A stretch of DNA of 64,000 nucleotides from Microvirga guangxiensis. Lineage in GTDB: Bacteria; Pseudomonadota; Alphaproteobacteria; Rhizobiales; Beijerinckiaceae. Both the position numbers and the translations under genes were made by a program. Of this stretch, positions 1-6,054 are shown in pieces; the stretch's first letter is position 1, and the number at the start of each line of letters is the position of its first letter. The DNA lies in the NCBI RefSeq assembly GCF_900102135.1, contig NZ_FMVJ01000002.1, positions 644,242-708,241 of the forward strand, written 5' to 3'. Below the pieces are notes generated by a model, which made no database searches, was not told the origin of the DNA, and was given only the letters and a program-made list of their open reading frames with translations.

Positions 1-558
1 TTCGTTCTCGCGGCGGGTACGCGGCAGCAGGGCACCGAGAAGCAGACCGGCAGCCAATCCTACGAGGCCGACGACCATTGGGTTCTCGGAGACATAGTTC
101 TGCATGCCGCCCCGAGCATTATCGAAAGCCTTGGCGGAACGACCACCTGCACGGCGGACGCGGCGGCGCTGACCTTCATAGGCACCCGAAGCCCATTCAG
201 AGGCGCGCTCATAGGTGTCGCGCGCCCATTCGGATGCGCCTTCATAAGCATCCTCTGCACGCTCACGCATATCGCCTGCCATCTGCTGAGCCTTGTCCGT
301 CACTGAGCCGGCTTCATCTTGAGAAGAGCGAGCTTGAGAGCTGCCTTTCGACTTATCACTTCCCTGATTCCCGCCCATCGGATGAGAGGTATGCGAAGCC
401 AGCGTCGCGCTCTGCGCGCCTTTCTTGTCGTCGTGCGCATGCGGCATCGGGGGCTCGCCGATATTGCCCACGGAGGTGCCAGCAGAAACCTTGCCGGATC
501 CAGCCTCATTCTGCTTTCCGCCGGATGCGTTGCCGCTCTCATTCTTTCCATTAGCCAT
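1..558 (-). CDS. DUF883/ElaB-like membrane-anchored stress protein, 3' end outside the window
   Basis: The reading frame opens at an ATG (558-556) behind an AGGAG ribosome site and stays open for 186 codons to the window edge, so the stop is missing. The first ~75 residues are low-complexity (Gly, Ser, Lys, Asn, His). An amphipathic helical stretch rich in Ala, Glu and Arg follows, then a C-terminal hydrophobic segment around residues 162-178 (start of it NPMVVGLVGLAAG) and the basic residues RTRR. This is the architecture of DUF883/ElaB/YqjD proteins, which anchor to the inner membrane by the C-terminus; YqjD of E. coli binds ribosomes in stationary phase. It is the last visible gene of a minus-strand run of four small envelope proteins, so a stress or envelope role is inferred. 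The exact function is unknown. Confidence 0.75.
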   Translation of the reverse strand, partial: MANGKNESGNASGGKQNEAGSGKVSAGTSVGNIGEPPMPHAHDDKKGAQSATLASHTSHPMGGNQGSDKSKGSSQARSSQDEAGSVTDKAQQMAGDMRERAEDAYEGASEWARDTYERASEWASGAYEGQRRRVRRAGGRSAKAFDNARGGMQNYVSENPMVVGLVGLAAGLLLGALLPRTRRENE

Positions 559-579
559 GAAAATCTCCTGTTTCGTGAA

Positions 580-996
580 TCAAATGCCGGAGTTCATTCT
601 GCGGCGGTCGAACATGCCGTCTGTCTGCTCCAGAGGCGCTGCTCCCGGTTCATAGAGACGCATATCGGCAGGCTCGCCCATGAGGTCCTGCTCGGTGATG
701 AAGTCTTCATCCGCCGCGATCAGCCGCGTCGGGCGTCGGCGCGCCGGGCTGCCCAGGCGATAAGCGAGAAGCCCTAAGCCAGCCGCGATAAGCATCACCG
801 GAACGGGGTTGCTGCGCACAGTCTCGAGAACCCGGTCGTAGAGAGGACCGTACTGGCTCGTTCGGGCCGTTCCCAGCATGTCATCGACGACACCCGAGAC
901 AGTCATTTTGTTCTGGAGCTGGTCGATAGTACGATCGAGCTGCGCGCGGCTATGCTCGATATCCTTCTCCAGATCCTGAAGACTCTGCGTCATCAT
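580..996 (-). CDS. DUF3618 domain protein with one membrane segment
   Basis: The product is 138 aa. The N-terminal ~50 residues (MMTQSLQDLEKDIEHSRAQL) match the DUF3618 pattern: a short helix with the Glu-X-X-Arg-X-X-Leu spacing, followed by a Gln-Asn-Lys motif. A single hydrophobic segment lies at about residues 78-92 (VPVMLIAAGLGLLAY), and the tail is basic, then acidic. I chose the ATG at 996 because it overlaps the stop of the upstream holin-like gene (ATGA), which points to translational coupling; a second ATG follows at once. The longer upstream reading has no ribosome site and an arginine-rich, non-coding look. DUF3618 proteins sit beside YqjD/YqjE-like genes in many alphaproteobacteria. 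Function is unknown; a role in envelope stress is inferred from the company it keeps. Confidence 0.8.
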   Translation of the reverse strand: MMTQSLQDLEKDIEHSRAQLDRTIDQLQNKMTVSGVVDDMLGTARTSQYGPLYDRVLETVRSNPVPVMLIAAGLGLLAYRLGSPARRRPTRLIAADEDFITEQDLMGEPADMRLYEPGAAPLEQTDGMFDRRRMNSGI

Positions 997-1385
997 GCAC
1001 CTCTCTCGGAGAGAACTTCCGCATCGCGCTTGAGCGAACGCATGGTTCTTTGGGGTGTGAGCGTCGAAGCCGACATGGCATGACGTCCGTAAAGTCCAAG
1101 GCCGATCGCGATAACCGCCAGCAAACCGCCCACGATGAGAGCCGCCAGGGCTTCGGAATTCACGACTGTTGCCAGCCATTCGACAAGCGACTCGGTCAGG
1201 AGCATGACGGCCGCGATCGCGAAGATCGCCGCCACCACCACCATGGCCAACCCGATGAAGAGGGTGCGGATGTTCTGCGAAATCTCCGTGCGAAAGAGCG
1301 TGAACTCTTTCTGTGCGAGATCGGTAGACTCGCGCAGGGCCTCACCGACGAGGCCCTGAATGGTTTGATTGCTGTTACCCTGCAT
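993..1385 (-). CDS. YqjE-like / phage-holin-superfamily-6 type membrane protein
   Basis: The product is 130 aa with two strong transmembrane segments, about residues 41-63 (LFIGLAMVVVAAIFAIAAVM) and 77-98 (ALAALIVGGLLAVIAIGLGL). They are separated by a short loop and framed by an N-terminal helix rich in charged residues and a basic C-terminus. This is the layout of the Phage_holin_3_6 / YqjE family. Despite the family name, most bacterial members are ordinary membrane proteins in yqjD-yqjE-type stress operons, and there is no endolysin or other phage gene here. It starts 12 bp after the stop of the upstream gene and its stop overlaps the DUF3618 start, so the four genes probably share one transcript. 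Confidence 0.82.
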   Translation of the reverse strand: MQGNSNQTIQGLVGEALRESTDLAQKEFTLFRTEISQNIRTLFIGLAMVVVAAIFAIAAVMLLTESLVEWLATVVNSEALAALIVGGLLAVIAIGLGLYGRHAMSASTLTPQRTMRSLKRDAEVLSERGA

Positions 1386-1397
1386 GAACGCTCTCCG

Positions 1398-1925
1398 TCA
1401 TGCCCCGGCTTTGGCGCGTGAGCGCTGCGCCTGCTGCGATCGATTGCGGCTAGGCTGCGACACGCTTGGATTCATGCGCTCGTATCGCATATCCTCGGCC
1501 GTGCTTTTTAGGAAGCGAGCAGCCAGGAAGCCAACAGCCACTGACACTGCAGCCACTGTCGCCGGGCGGCGGCGGACGACATCCTCGAAATCATTGAAGA
1601 TGTCGGAGAAGGTCTTGTCGCGGATCGAATCCGCAAGCTGCTCCAAGCCATCGGCAGCGCTGTCGACAACGGCGCGAATGTTCGGCCGCTCGTCGAAAGA
1701 ATGGGTGGAGTCGCGCAGGGACGTCGCGAAATCCGCAACCGATTGCGCAATGTCATCCTTACGGCGATCAGCGTAGTCCGTCGCCTGCTCCCGAGCTGAA
1801 TCGATGAAGAAACGGCCGCGCTCGACGGCTGCCCCGGCCATGTCGCCGACATCGCCCTTCAGAGCATCCCAATCTTCGCCGCCGGTATCCTGCTGTCTGT
1901 TGCCGTTTTGCTGTCCCACGCCCAT
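1398..1925 (-). CDS. hypothetical single-pass stress protein
   Basis: The product is 175 aa. The first ~100 residues are hydrophilic and helical with apolipoprotein-like spacing of charges. A hydrophobic segment at about residues 120-138 (ATVAAVSVAVGFLAARFL) is followed by a basic, Gln/Ser-rich tail. The pattern Arg-Arg-Pro-Ala-X-hydrophobic helix resembles the C-terminal anchor of DUF883-type proteins, but I cannot name the family firmly. The ATG at 1925 is preferred over a TTG two codons upstream because the AGAGAGG site then has a spacing of six. It is the first gene of the minus-strand stress operon and lies directly behind an EcfG-like promoter at 1954-1978. Confidence 0.72.
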   Translation of the reverse strand: MGVGQQNGNRQQDTGGEDWDALKGDVGDMAGAAVERGRFFIDSAREQATDYADRRKDDIAQSVADFATSLRDSTHSFDERPNIRAVVDSAADGLEQLADSIRDKTFSDIFNDFEDVVRRRPATVAAVSVAVGFLAARFLKSTAEDMRYERMNPSVSQPSRNRSQQAQRSRAKAGA

Positions 1926-1953
1926 GGTCAACCTCTCTTAATCGTGGGGGAGT

Positions 1954-1978
1954 AACCATTAGAAGCGCGGCAGGTTCC
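1954..1978 (-). promoter_or_regulatory. EcfG-like general stress promoter
   Basis: Read on the minus strand, the sequence is GGAAC, a 16-bp spacer, then GGTT. The known alphaproteobacterial EcfG (sigma-EcfG) consensus is GGAAC-N16/17-CGTT, so there is one mismatch in the -10 element. The -10 element is 28 nt upstream of the ATG at 1925. Identically placed elements precede three other genes of this island. Confidence 0.6.
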
Positions 1979-1979
1979 G

Positions 1980-1996
1980 AAGAGCGCAACGCTCTT
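1980..1996 (-). terminator. hairpin downstream of the XRE gene, possible terminator
   Basis: A perfect 7-bp inverted repeat (AAGAGCG, CAA loop, CGCTCTT) lies 34 nt beyond the stop of the minus-strand XRE gene. There is no clear T run, so termination is only likely, not certain. Confidence 0.45.
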
Positions 1997-2030
1997 TCGC
2001 AGAAGGCGTTTCGAGCCGGGACGGACGGGC

Positions 2031-2417
2031 CTAGCGGGCCGATGCCAGCCAATCGACCAGATCGGCGACCCTCTTGCGGGCATCGTCATCCTTCAGGCGC
2101 AGGAAGCCGCGAACGAGACGATCACTGTCCGGACTCGTCAAAAACTCGGCCATCATGCTGTCTCCCGTAGGATTGTTGGTCGGCAGTCCCGGCGCCCCTT
2201 CGAAGAAAAACTCGATGCTTACATTCAGAATGCCCGCAATCTGGAGAAGGCGACTTGCTCCTACGCGGTTGACGCCCTTCTCGTATTTCTGGATCTGCTG
2301 AAAAGTCAGCCCCAAGGCCTCCGCCAGCTTCTCCTGGCTCATTCCAAGCATGATCCGCCTGGACCGGACCCGGCTCCCGATATGCTTGTCGATGAGACTG
2401 GGGGACTTCTGCTGCAA
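2031..2417 (-). CDS. XRE-family (Cro/C1-type) transcriptional regulator
   Basis: The product is 128 aa from a TTG start (2417) with an AGGAGAGG ribosome site three bases ahead. Residues ~12-65 are a classic HTH_3 domain: Ile-Gly-X-Arg-Val-Arg, then MSQEKLAEALGLTFQQIQKYEKG, here split by the turn at Gly36, and a Leu-Gln-Ile-Ala helix. The C-terminal half, with FFFEGAPG and an acidic linker, is typical of the ~130-aa rhizobial XRE regulators. It is divergent from luxR with 109 bp between the start codons, so it could act on that shared region. Its ligand and targets are unknown. Confidence 0.9.
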   Translation of the reverse strand: MQQKSPSLIDKHIGSRVRSRRIMLGMSQEKLAEALGLTFQQIQKYEKGVNRVGASRLLQIAGILNVSIEFFFEGAPGLPTNNPTGDSMMAEFLTSPDSDRLVRGFLRLKDDDARKRVADLVDWLASAR

Positions 2418-2526
2418 CTGCCTCTCCTAACGCTACCGCCACGTTTGGATAACTATACTCTCCTCAAAACCTTTGGTAGCAAGCGAAGTATATACATCTG
2501 TTGATAGAATAGCCCAGGAGGCGCGG

Positions 2527-3264
2527 ATGTCTCAGCAGAGCTTCGATTATGCAACAGAAGCCTTTGAATTCATCGGAAGACTCGACGGTCTACCATCCGC
2601 GGAGACCGTCATCGAAGAAATGGCAAGGTCTTTCACTTTATTCGGCTTTGAAAATTTTATCATCACAGGGCTACCCAGCCCTCAAGAACGTTTCGATCAA
2701 GTTGTTCTTCTTAAGAAATGGCCAAAGGCCTGGTTTGAAATCTACAGCAAACAAGATTACGTCCGCGTTGACCCGGTCATTCGTCTTTGCAGGAACACGG
2801 TTCAACCATTTGAATGGTCCGAGGCTCCTTTCGATCGAGAGACGGAACCTCGCGCTGCAGAGGTAATGGACCGAGCTACGGATTTCAGGATGAAGGACGG
2901 CTTCTGCCTGCCGATCCATGGCATCAATGGGTATGAGGCCTGCTTATCCATGAGTGGGGTCGATCTCGACCTCTCCTCCCGGACAAAGCCTGCCTTGCAC
3001 CTCATGGCCATGTACGCCTTCGAGCGAGCCCGACAGCTTTTAAACCCCCTGCCCTATCGCGGGGCGGAACTGCTGACTCCCCGTGAGCGGGAAACCCTGA
3101 TGTGGGCTGCCGCGGGCAAATCGGCGGCCGATACGGGTGAGATCCTCGGCATCACGGAGAGAACCGTGACAGCGCATATCGTCAGCTCCTGCCAAAAGCT
3201 TGGGGCTGCCAACAAGACCCAGGCCGTTGCCCGAGCGATGCAGTACAAGCTCATCCGGATCTGA
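2527..3264 (+). CDS. LuxR-family acyl-homoserine-lactone-responsive regulator
   Basis: The product is 245 aa. The N-terminal autoinducer-binding domain (residues ~15-165) keeps the signature positions Trp69, Tyr73, Asp82, Pro83, Trp97 and Gly125, which correspond to LuxR Trp66, Tyr70, Asp79, Pro80, Trp94 and Gly121. The C-terminal GerE-type HTH (residues ~183-243) starts LTPRERE and contains ERTVTAHI. The ATG at 2527 is chosen because AGGAGG lies five bases upstream. A longer TTG-initiated reading at 2473 lacks a site and would add 18 residues not seen in the family. luxI follows 80 bp downstream on the same strand, which makes this the cognate receptor by inference. Confidence 0.95.
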   Translation: MSQQSFDYATEAFEFIGRLDGLPSAETVIEEMARSFTLFGFENFIITGLPSPQERFDQVVLLKKWPKAWFEIYSKQDYVRVDPVIRLCRNTVQPFEWSEAPFDRETEPRAAEVMDRATDFRMKDGFCLPIHGINGYEACLSMSGVDLDLSSRTKPALHLMAMYAFERARQLLNPLPYRGAELLTPRERETLMWAAAGKSAADTGEILGITERTVTAHIVSSCQKLGAANKTQAVARAMQYKLIRI

Positions 3265-3269
3265 GCCCG

Positions 3270-3289
3270 ACCTGTAATTTCCTACAATA
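3270..3289 (+). promoter_or_regulatory. lux-box-like operator upstream of luxI
   Basis: The 20-bp sequence ACCTGTAATTTCCTACAATA agrees at 13 of 20 positions with the Vibrio lux box ACCTGTAGGATCGTACAGGT. That includes an intact left half ACCTGTA and the TC-TACA of the right half. It begins 6 bp after the luxR stop and ends 55 bp before the luxI ATG, the expected place for LuxR-activated autoinduction. Binding is inferred. Confidence 0.55.
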
Positions 3290-3344
3290 CCATTCGCAGA
3301 TCGTTTGAGTGAAATGTCCCCAGATCATAAAAAGGGGGGCATCG

Positions 3345-3983
3345 ATGACCTGTGTTCACGTCATTACGCATGCAAACAGACACTTTTACGAGGAGAGCCT
3401 GGAGCAATTTCACCGTCTTCGGCACCAGATCTTTGTTGAGGAGCGTGGCTGGAGCGGCCTGAGGCAGCCAGATGGGCTGGAGGTGGATGCCTACGACAAC
3501 CAGCACGCCGTCTATCTTCTCGCCATCGATGCCGGTCGCTTGGTGGGGGGACAGCGGCTCTATCCGACCCTGCTGCCGCACATGATCAGCGAGGTCTTTC
3601 CCCATCTCGCCCAACTCGGGGTCCCACAGGCCGCCGACATTCTCGAATGGACCCGTTACTTCGTGGTGAAGGAGCGGCGGACCGGACGCACGGATTGTCG
3701 CCTTCTGGCCGCCATGCAGGAATTCTGCCTTGGAGAGGGCATCACCGAAGTCACGGCTGTCGTTGAAATGTGGTGGCTGCCACGATGGCAGCAGGCTGGC
3801 TTCAAGGTTCGGCCTCTGGGTCTGCCTCAGCTGATCGAAGGGCAGCCATGCATTGCTGCTGCCGTCGAGATCTCGCAAGCCAGTCTCGAGCATGTCAGAA
3901 AGCTCGCCGGACTGCGCGGAGCTTCGCTCATCCGCAACGGACTCTCCTCCCGCATTCACCAGGTGCCCCATGTCGCTGCCTGA
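3345..3983 (+). CDS. LuxI-family N-acyl-homoserine lactone synthase
   Basis: The product is 212 aa from an ATG behind a G-rich site (AAGGGGGG). It makes the acyl-homoserine lactone signal from S-adenosylmethionine and an acyl-ACP or acyl-CoA. The invariant LuxI residues are present: Arg26, Phe30, Trp36, Asp48, Asp51, Arg71, Glu101 and Arg104, at a constant small offset from LuxI/EsaI numbering. A GTG 36 nt upstream gives a longer frame but has no ribosome site. It is directly downstream of luxR and a lux-box-like site, so positive feedback is expected. The acyl chain made cannot be told from sequence. Confidence 0.95.
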   Translation: MTCVHVITHANRHFYEESLEQFHRLRHQIFVEERGWSGLRQPDGLEVDAYDNQHAVYLLAIDAGRLVGGQRLYPTLLPHMISEVFPHLAQLGVPQAADILEWTRYFVVKERRTGRTDCRLLAAMQEFCLGEGITEVTAVVEMWWLPRWQQAGFKVRPLGLPQLIEGQPCIAAAVEISQASLEHVRKLAGLRGASLIRNGLSSRIHQVPHVAA

Positions 3984-4218
3984 AGAACTTCATCCTCTCG
4001 CTTCTTTCATCGAGGAGGAAATGACCCATGGCATTAGCAAGAACCTAGGCCAACTGCTTGATCTCCTGCCTGCGGTCGCACGCTTGCGACTGTTGGCGTT
4101 CATGCACCTGGTTGAGCAGCCGCAGACGATGAAAGCAACGCTAGAGATCCAACCATCGGGTCTTCTGCGCCTGACGCTCGATACTGCCGTCACACCCAGC
4201 TCTTTCCACCAGCACTAA
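3970..4218 (+). CDS. small hypothetical protein translationally coupled to luxI
   Basis: The product is 82 aa starting MSLPEELHPLASF; its ATG lies inside the end of luxI (14-nt overlap). An alternative ATG at 4021 has a strong GAGGAGG directly before it but only two bases of spacing. The protein is leucine-rich and predicted helical in the middle (QLLDLLPAVARLRLLAFMHL) with a short hydrophilic tail. It has no Cys and no obvious membrane segment. I do not recognise the family. The overlap suggests it is made together with the signal synthase. A hairpin lies 30 bp downstream. Confidence 0.6.
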   Translation: MSLPEELHPLASFIEEEMTHGISKNLGQLLDLLPAVARLRLLAFMHLVEQPQTMKATLEIQPSGLLRLTLDTAVTPSSFHQH

Positions 4219-4248
4219 CGCTCGACCTCCAGCGTCGCGTGCAAAAAG

Positions 4249-4276
4249 CAAAGCCCCGCCGGAAGGCGGGGCTTTG
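4249..4276 (-). terminator. rho-independent terminator for the ferritin-like gene (probably bidirectional)
   Basis: A 12-bp perfect stem (CAAAGCCCCGCC / GGCGGGGCTTTG) encloses a GGAA loop. On the minus strand it is followed by GCTTTTTG, 16 nt after the stop of the 4293-4787 gene. It also lies 30 nt downstream of the luxI-operon stop on the plus strand. Confidence 0.85.
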
Positions 4277-4292
4277 TCCGAGAAGGGGCTTG

Positions 4293-4787
4293 TTACGCGG
4301 CCTTGGTGTTGACGCGCGCCTCCGCCAGCTTCGTGAGCAGAAGATCGGTCTTTTTCTCTTCCTGCAGATTCTGATCGATGAGCTTGGCAGCGTCGTTCAT
4401 CCCGAGTTCCTGCGCCCAGGTCTTGAGGGAGCCGTAGCGGGTGATCTCGTAGTGTTCGACGGCCTGAGCGGCTGCCAGAATGCCGGCATCAAGGGCCACG
4501 CTGTCGGCGAAGTCTTCCATGACTTCCTTGCCTTCTTCGATGATGCCGTTGATCGCCTCGCACTGCACGCCACGGGCTGCCTTGCCCAACATTTCGAAGA
4601 CCTGCTCGAGACGCTCGATCTGGCCTTCGGTTTCCTGACGATGCGTTTCAAAAGCCTCCTTGAGCTCTTCGGATTCTGCGTTCTTGGCCATCTTCGGCAG
4701 CGCCTTCAGGATCTGCTTTTCGGCGTAATAGACATCCTTCAGGGTGTGAAGGAACAGGTCATTCAGGGTCTTTTCCTTAGCGGACAT
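4293..4787 (-). CDS. YciF/YciE-type ferritin-like protein (DUF892)
   Basis: The product is 164 aa and covers a whole DUF892 domain. It starts with the family hallmark LNDLFLHTLKDVYYAEKQIL and carries four predicted long helices. Carboxylates and His expected for the di-iron ferritin-like fold are visible (Asp and Glu in helix 1, Glu-Thr-His-Arg-Gln-Glu-Thr in helix 2, Glu-His-Tyr-Glu in helix 3). YciF-type proteins are stress-induced in enterobacteria and alphaproteobacteria. The ATG at 4787 is chosen with GGAG eight bases upstream. An EcfG-like promoter (exact GGAAC-N16-CGTT) lies 31 nt upstream of the start. Function in iron or oxidative stress is inferred. Confidence 0.92.
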   Translation of the reverse strand: MSAKEKTLNDLFLHTLKDVYYAEKQILKALPKMAKNAESEELKEAFETHRQETEGQIERLEQVFEMLGKAARGVQCEAINGIIEEGKEVMEDFADSVALDAGILAAAQAVEHYEITRYGSLKTWAQELGMNDAAKLIDQNLQEEKKTDLLLTKLAEARVNTKAA

Positions 4788-4818
4788 CGTTTGGCTCCAT
4801 GTTGAAAGGCGTGGACTC

Positions 4819-4843
4819 AACGACAGTCAAGGTTTCCGGTTCC
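4819..4843 (-). promoter_or_regulatory. EcfG-type general stress promoter (yciF-like gene)
   Basis: On the minus strand the sequence is GGAAC, 16 bp, CGTT, an exact match to the EcfG consensus. The -10 element lies 31 nt upstream of the ATG at 4787. It is back to back with a second such promoter at 4863-4888 on the plus strand. Confidence 0.75.
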
Positions 4844-4862
4844 TCGCCCCTTGCAGACTCAT

Positions 4863-4888
4863 GGAACAACGCCGATCCGCGTCGCGTT
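4863..4888 (+). promoter_or_regulatory. EcfG-type general stress promoter (DUF2892 gene)
   Basis: GGAAC at 4863-4867, a 17-bp spacer and CGTT at 4885-4888 match the EcfG consensus exactly. The -10 element is 28 nt upstream of the TTG start at 4917. Confidence 0.75.
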
Positions 4889-4916
4889 CGCCCTCCGATA
4901 TTGAAGGAGAACAAAC

Positions 4917-5159
4917 TTGGCAAACATCACCTCTACAGAAGCCGGATCCTTGATGAATGGGGAGCCCAATCTGAGCACAACGGAACGCGGAGTTTATATG
5001 CTCGCGGGCCTAGGCCTTGCAGCCGCCGCCGCCAAGCCTCGCCCCAACCCGCTGTTGAATGTGCTGGCTCTTGCAGGCGGATCCTATCTGGCCTGGAGAG
5101 GCTATGTCGGCAACTGCCCGGTCAAGGCAGCTCTCACAGGACATCACGGCGACGCCTGA
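4917..5159 (+). CDS. DUF2892-type small inner-membrane protein
   Basis: The product is 80 aa from a TTG start with AAGGAG seven bases upstream; an in-frame ATG at 4953 has no site. After the N-terminal Asn-Leu-Ser-Thr-Thr-Glu-Arg stretch there are two short hydrophobic segments (residues ~27-40 and ~46-62). They are followed by GNCPV, the Cys-Pro typical of the DUF2892/YgaP-tail family. It has its own EcfG-like promoter and is followed by a strong terminator, so it is probably a monocistronic stress gene. Function is unknown. Confidence 0.82.
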   Translation: MANITSTEAGSLMNGEPNLSTTERGVYMLAGLGLAAAAAKPRPNPLLNVLALAGGSYLAWRGYVGNCPVKAALTGHHGDA

Positions 5160-5174
5160 GCGTCCGCTCATACG

Positions 5175-5210
5175 AAAACGGGCCGTACCCACAAGTACGG
5201 CCCGTTTTTT
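5175..5210 (+). terminator. rho-independent terminator between convergent genes
   Basis: A 13-bp stem built on AACGGGCCGTAC / GTACGGCCCGTT has a 6-nt loop and is followed by TTTTTT. It lies 15 nt after the DUF2892 stop. The A run on the other side lets it serve the convergent GlsB-like gene as well. Confidence 0.93.
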
Positions 5211-5223
5211 AAGGGTCTATCGA

Positions 5224-5490
5224 TCAGTACGTCGTCGTGGAACGGCGCCCGGCAATGAGGCCGTAGATAAAGAGGACGATGATCGCTCCCACAATGGCGC
5301 CAATGAAGTTGGCTCCATCATCGGGGCCATACCAGCCGACAGCGCGCCCAAGATAGGTCGCAACCACAGCGCCGATAATGCCGAGGATTGTGGTCATGAT
5401 GAAGCCTGAGGGCTCATTCCGGCCTGGCATGATCCATTTGGCGATAAGCCCGGCTACAAAGCCGATGATGATGGTCCAGATAATGCTCAT
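5224..5490 (-). CDS. GlsB/YeaQ/YmgE-family stress membrane protein
   Basis: The product is 88 aa with three hydrophobic helices (residues ~3-20, ~30-48 and ~61-80). It has the family signature of glycine pairs and a Lys-Trp-X-Met-Pro-Gly loop after helix 1. The family (also called transglycosylase-associated protein) is widespread, stress-induced and of uncertain function. The ATG is preceded by AAGGACCCC on the minus strand. An EcfG-like element with one mismatch lies 32 nt upstream. Confidence 0.92.
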   Translation of the reverse strand: MSIIWTIIIGFVAGLIAKWIMPGRNEPSGFIMTTILGIIGAVVATYLGRAVGWYGPDDGANFIGAIVGAIIVLFIYGLIAGRRSTTTY

Positions 5491-5522
5491 GATGGGGTCC
5501 TTGAGTGCGTTGCCTCCTCAAG

Positions 5523-5547
5523 AACGCGTATCCCAAGCTAAGGTTGC
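5523..5547 (-). promoter_or_regulatory. EcfG-like promoter (GlsB-like gene)
   Basis: The minus strand reads GCAAC, 16 bp, CGTT, one mismatch from the EcfG consensus GGAAC-N16/17-CGTT. The -10 element is 32 nt upstream of the ATG at 5490, the same spacing as in the neighbouring stress genes. Confidence 0.5.
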
Positions 5548-5634
5548 CGCTTTCTCCCGGTAGAGAAGGGCATTTTTTCATGATCTTGCCGCAGTTCGCA
5601 GAGACCCTTTACCCCTGCAACTGGAGATGCCGCC

Positions 5635-5802
5635 ATGAACAATGTATCTCTCTGGACTTATGAGGCAGTTCAGCAGCTGAAGGAGTTGGCAAAAGAGGGA
5701 ATGCCTGCCTCAGTGATCAGTCTTAAGCTCAAGCGTCCCATCACAGAGGTCCGCGCCAAGCTCGCTGAGCTTGGAATTACTCCGGCAACCGAGGAGCAAT
5801 GA
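5635..5802 (+). CDS. 55-aa helix-turn-helix-like small protein
   Basis: The open frame runs from ATG 5635 to TGA 5800-5802, with CTGGAG ten bases upstream of the start. The product begins MNNVSLWTYEAVQQLKELAK and continues with a Glu-Gly-Met-Pro-Ala-Ser turn, an Ile-Ser-Leu-Lys-Leu-Lys-Arg-Pro helix and Glu-Val-Arg-Ala-Lys-Leu-Ala-Glu-Leu-Gly-Ile. Trp at the start, Glu-Gly in the turn and Val-Arg-X-Lys in the recognition helix is the pattern of Myb/GcrA-type DNA-binding mini-domains. That assignment is my inference. It stands alone between the GlsB-like gene and the first chemoreceptor. Confidence 0.7.
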   Translation: MNNVSLWTYEAVQQLKELAKEGMPASVISLKLKRPITEVRAKLAELGITPATEEQ

Positions 5803-5953
5803 TCAAGGAGGTTTTTATAAACCTCGCGATCTAAGCTCTACATGTTCTTGTTCAAAGCTCGCAGAAATCCTTCTCATACTTTCGATATTTAGGAATATAG
5901 AGAAACAATACCTGCATGTAGCAGGAGCAATTTGCCGCAACTGCCCTCTCTGA

Positions 5954-5969
5954 CAGCTTCGCGCAAGCC
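5954..5969 (+). promoter_or_regulatory. recurrent 16-bp motility-associated motif, copy upstream of first chemoreceptor
   Basis: CAGCTTCGCGCAAGCC on the gene strand, ending 85 nt before the chemoreceptor start. It is identical to the copy before motA. The core GCTT-CGCGC-AAGC is a dyad. See the findings for the full set of copies. Confidence 0.55.
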
Positions 5970-6054
5970 AGAGTCCTCAAAATCAATCCTCATCAATTGC
6001 TTTGCGCATCTTGGTCATGCGCATCCCTTCTTCTGCAGAAGGGGCACGAGGATT

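Noticed and set aside
78..777. Long plus-strand open frames over the first stress genes
   Set aside because: They are mirror frames of the minus-strand genes, rich in Arg/His/Ser with no ribosome sites; the minus frames carry recognisable domains.
993..1385. Prophage remnant suggested by the holin-like gene
   Set aside because: No endolysin, integrase or other phage gene nearby; the family is common in bacterial stress operons next to DUF883-like genes.
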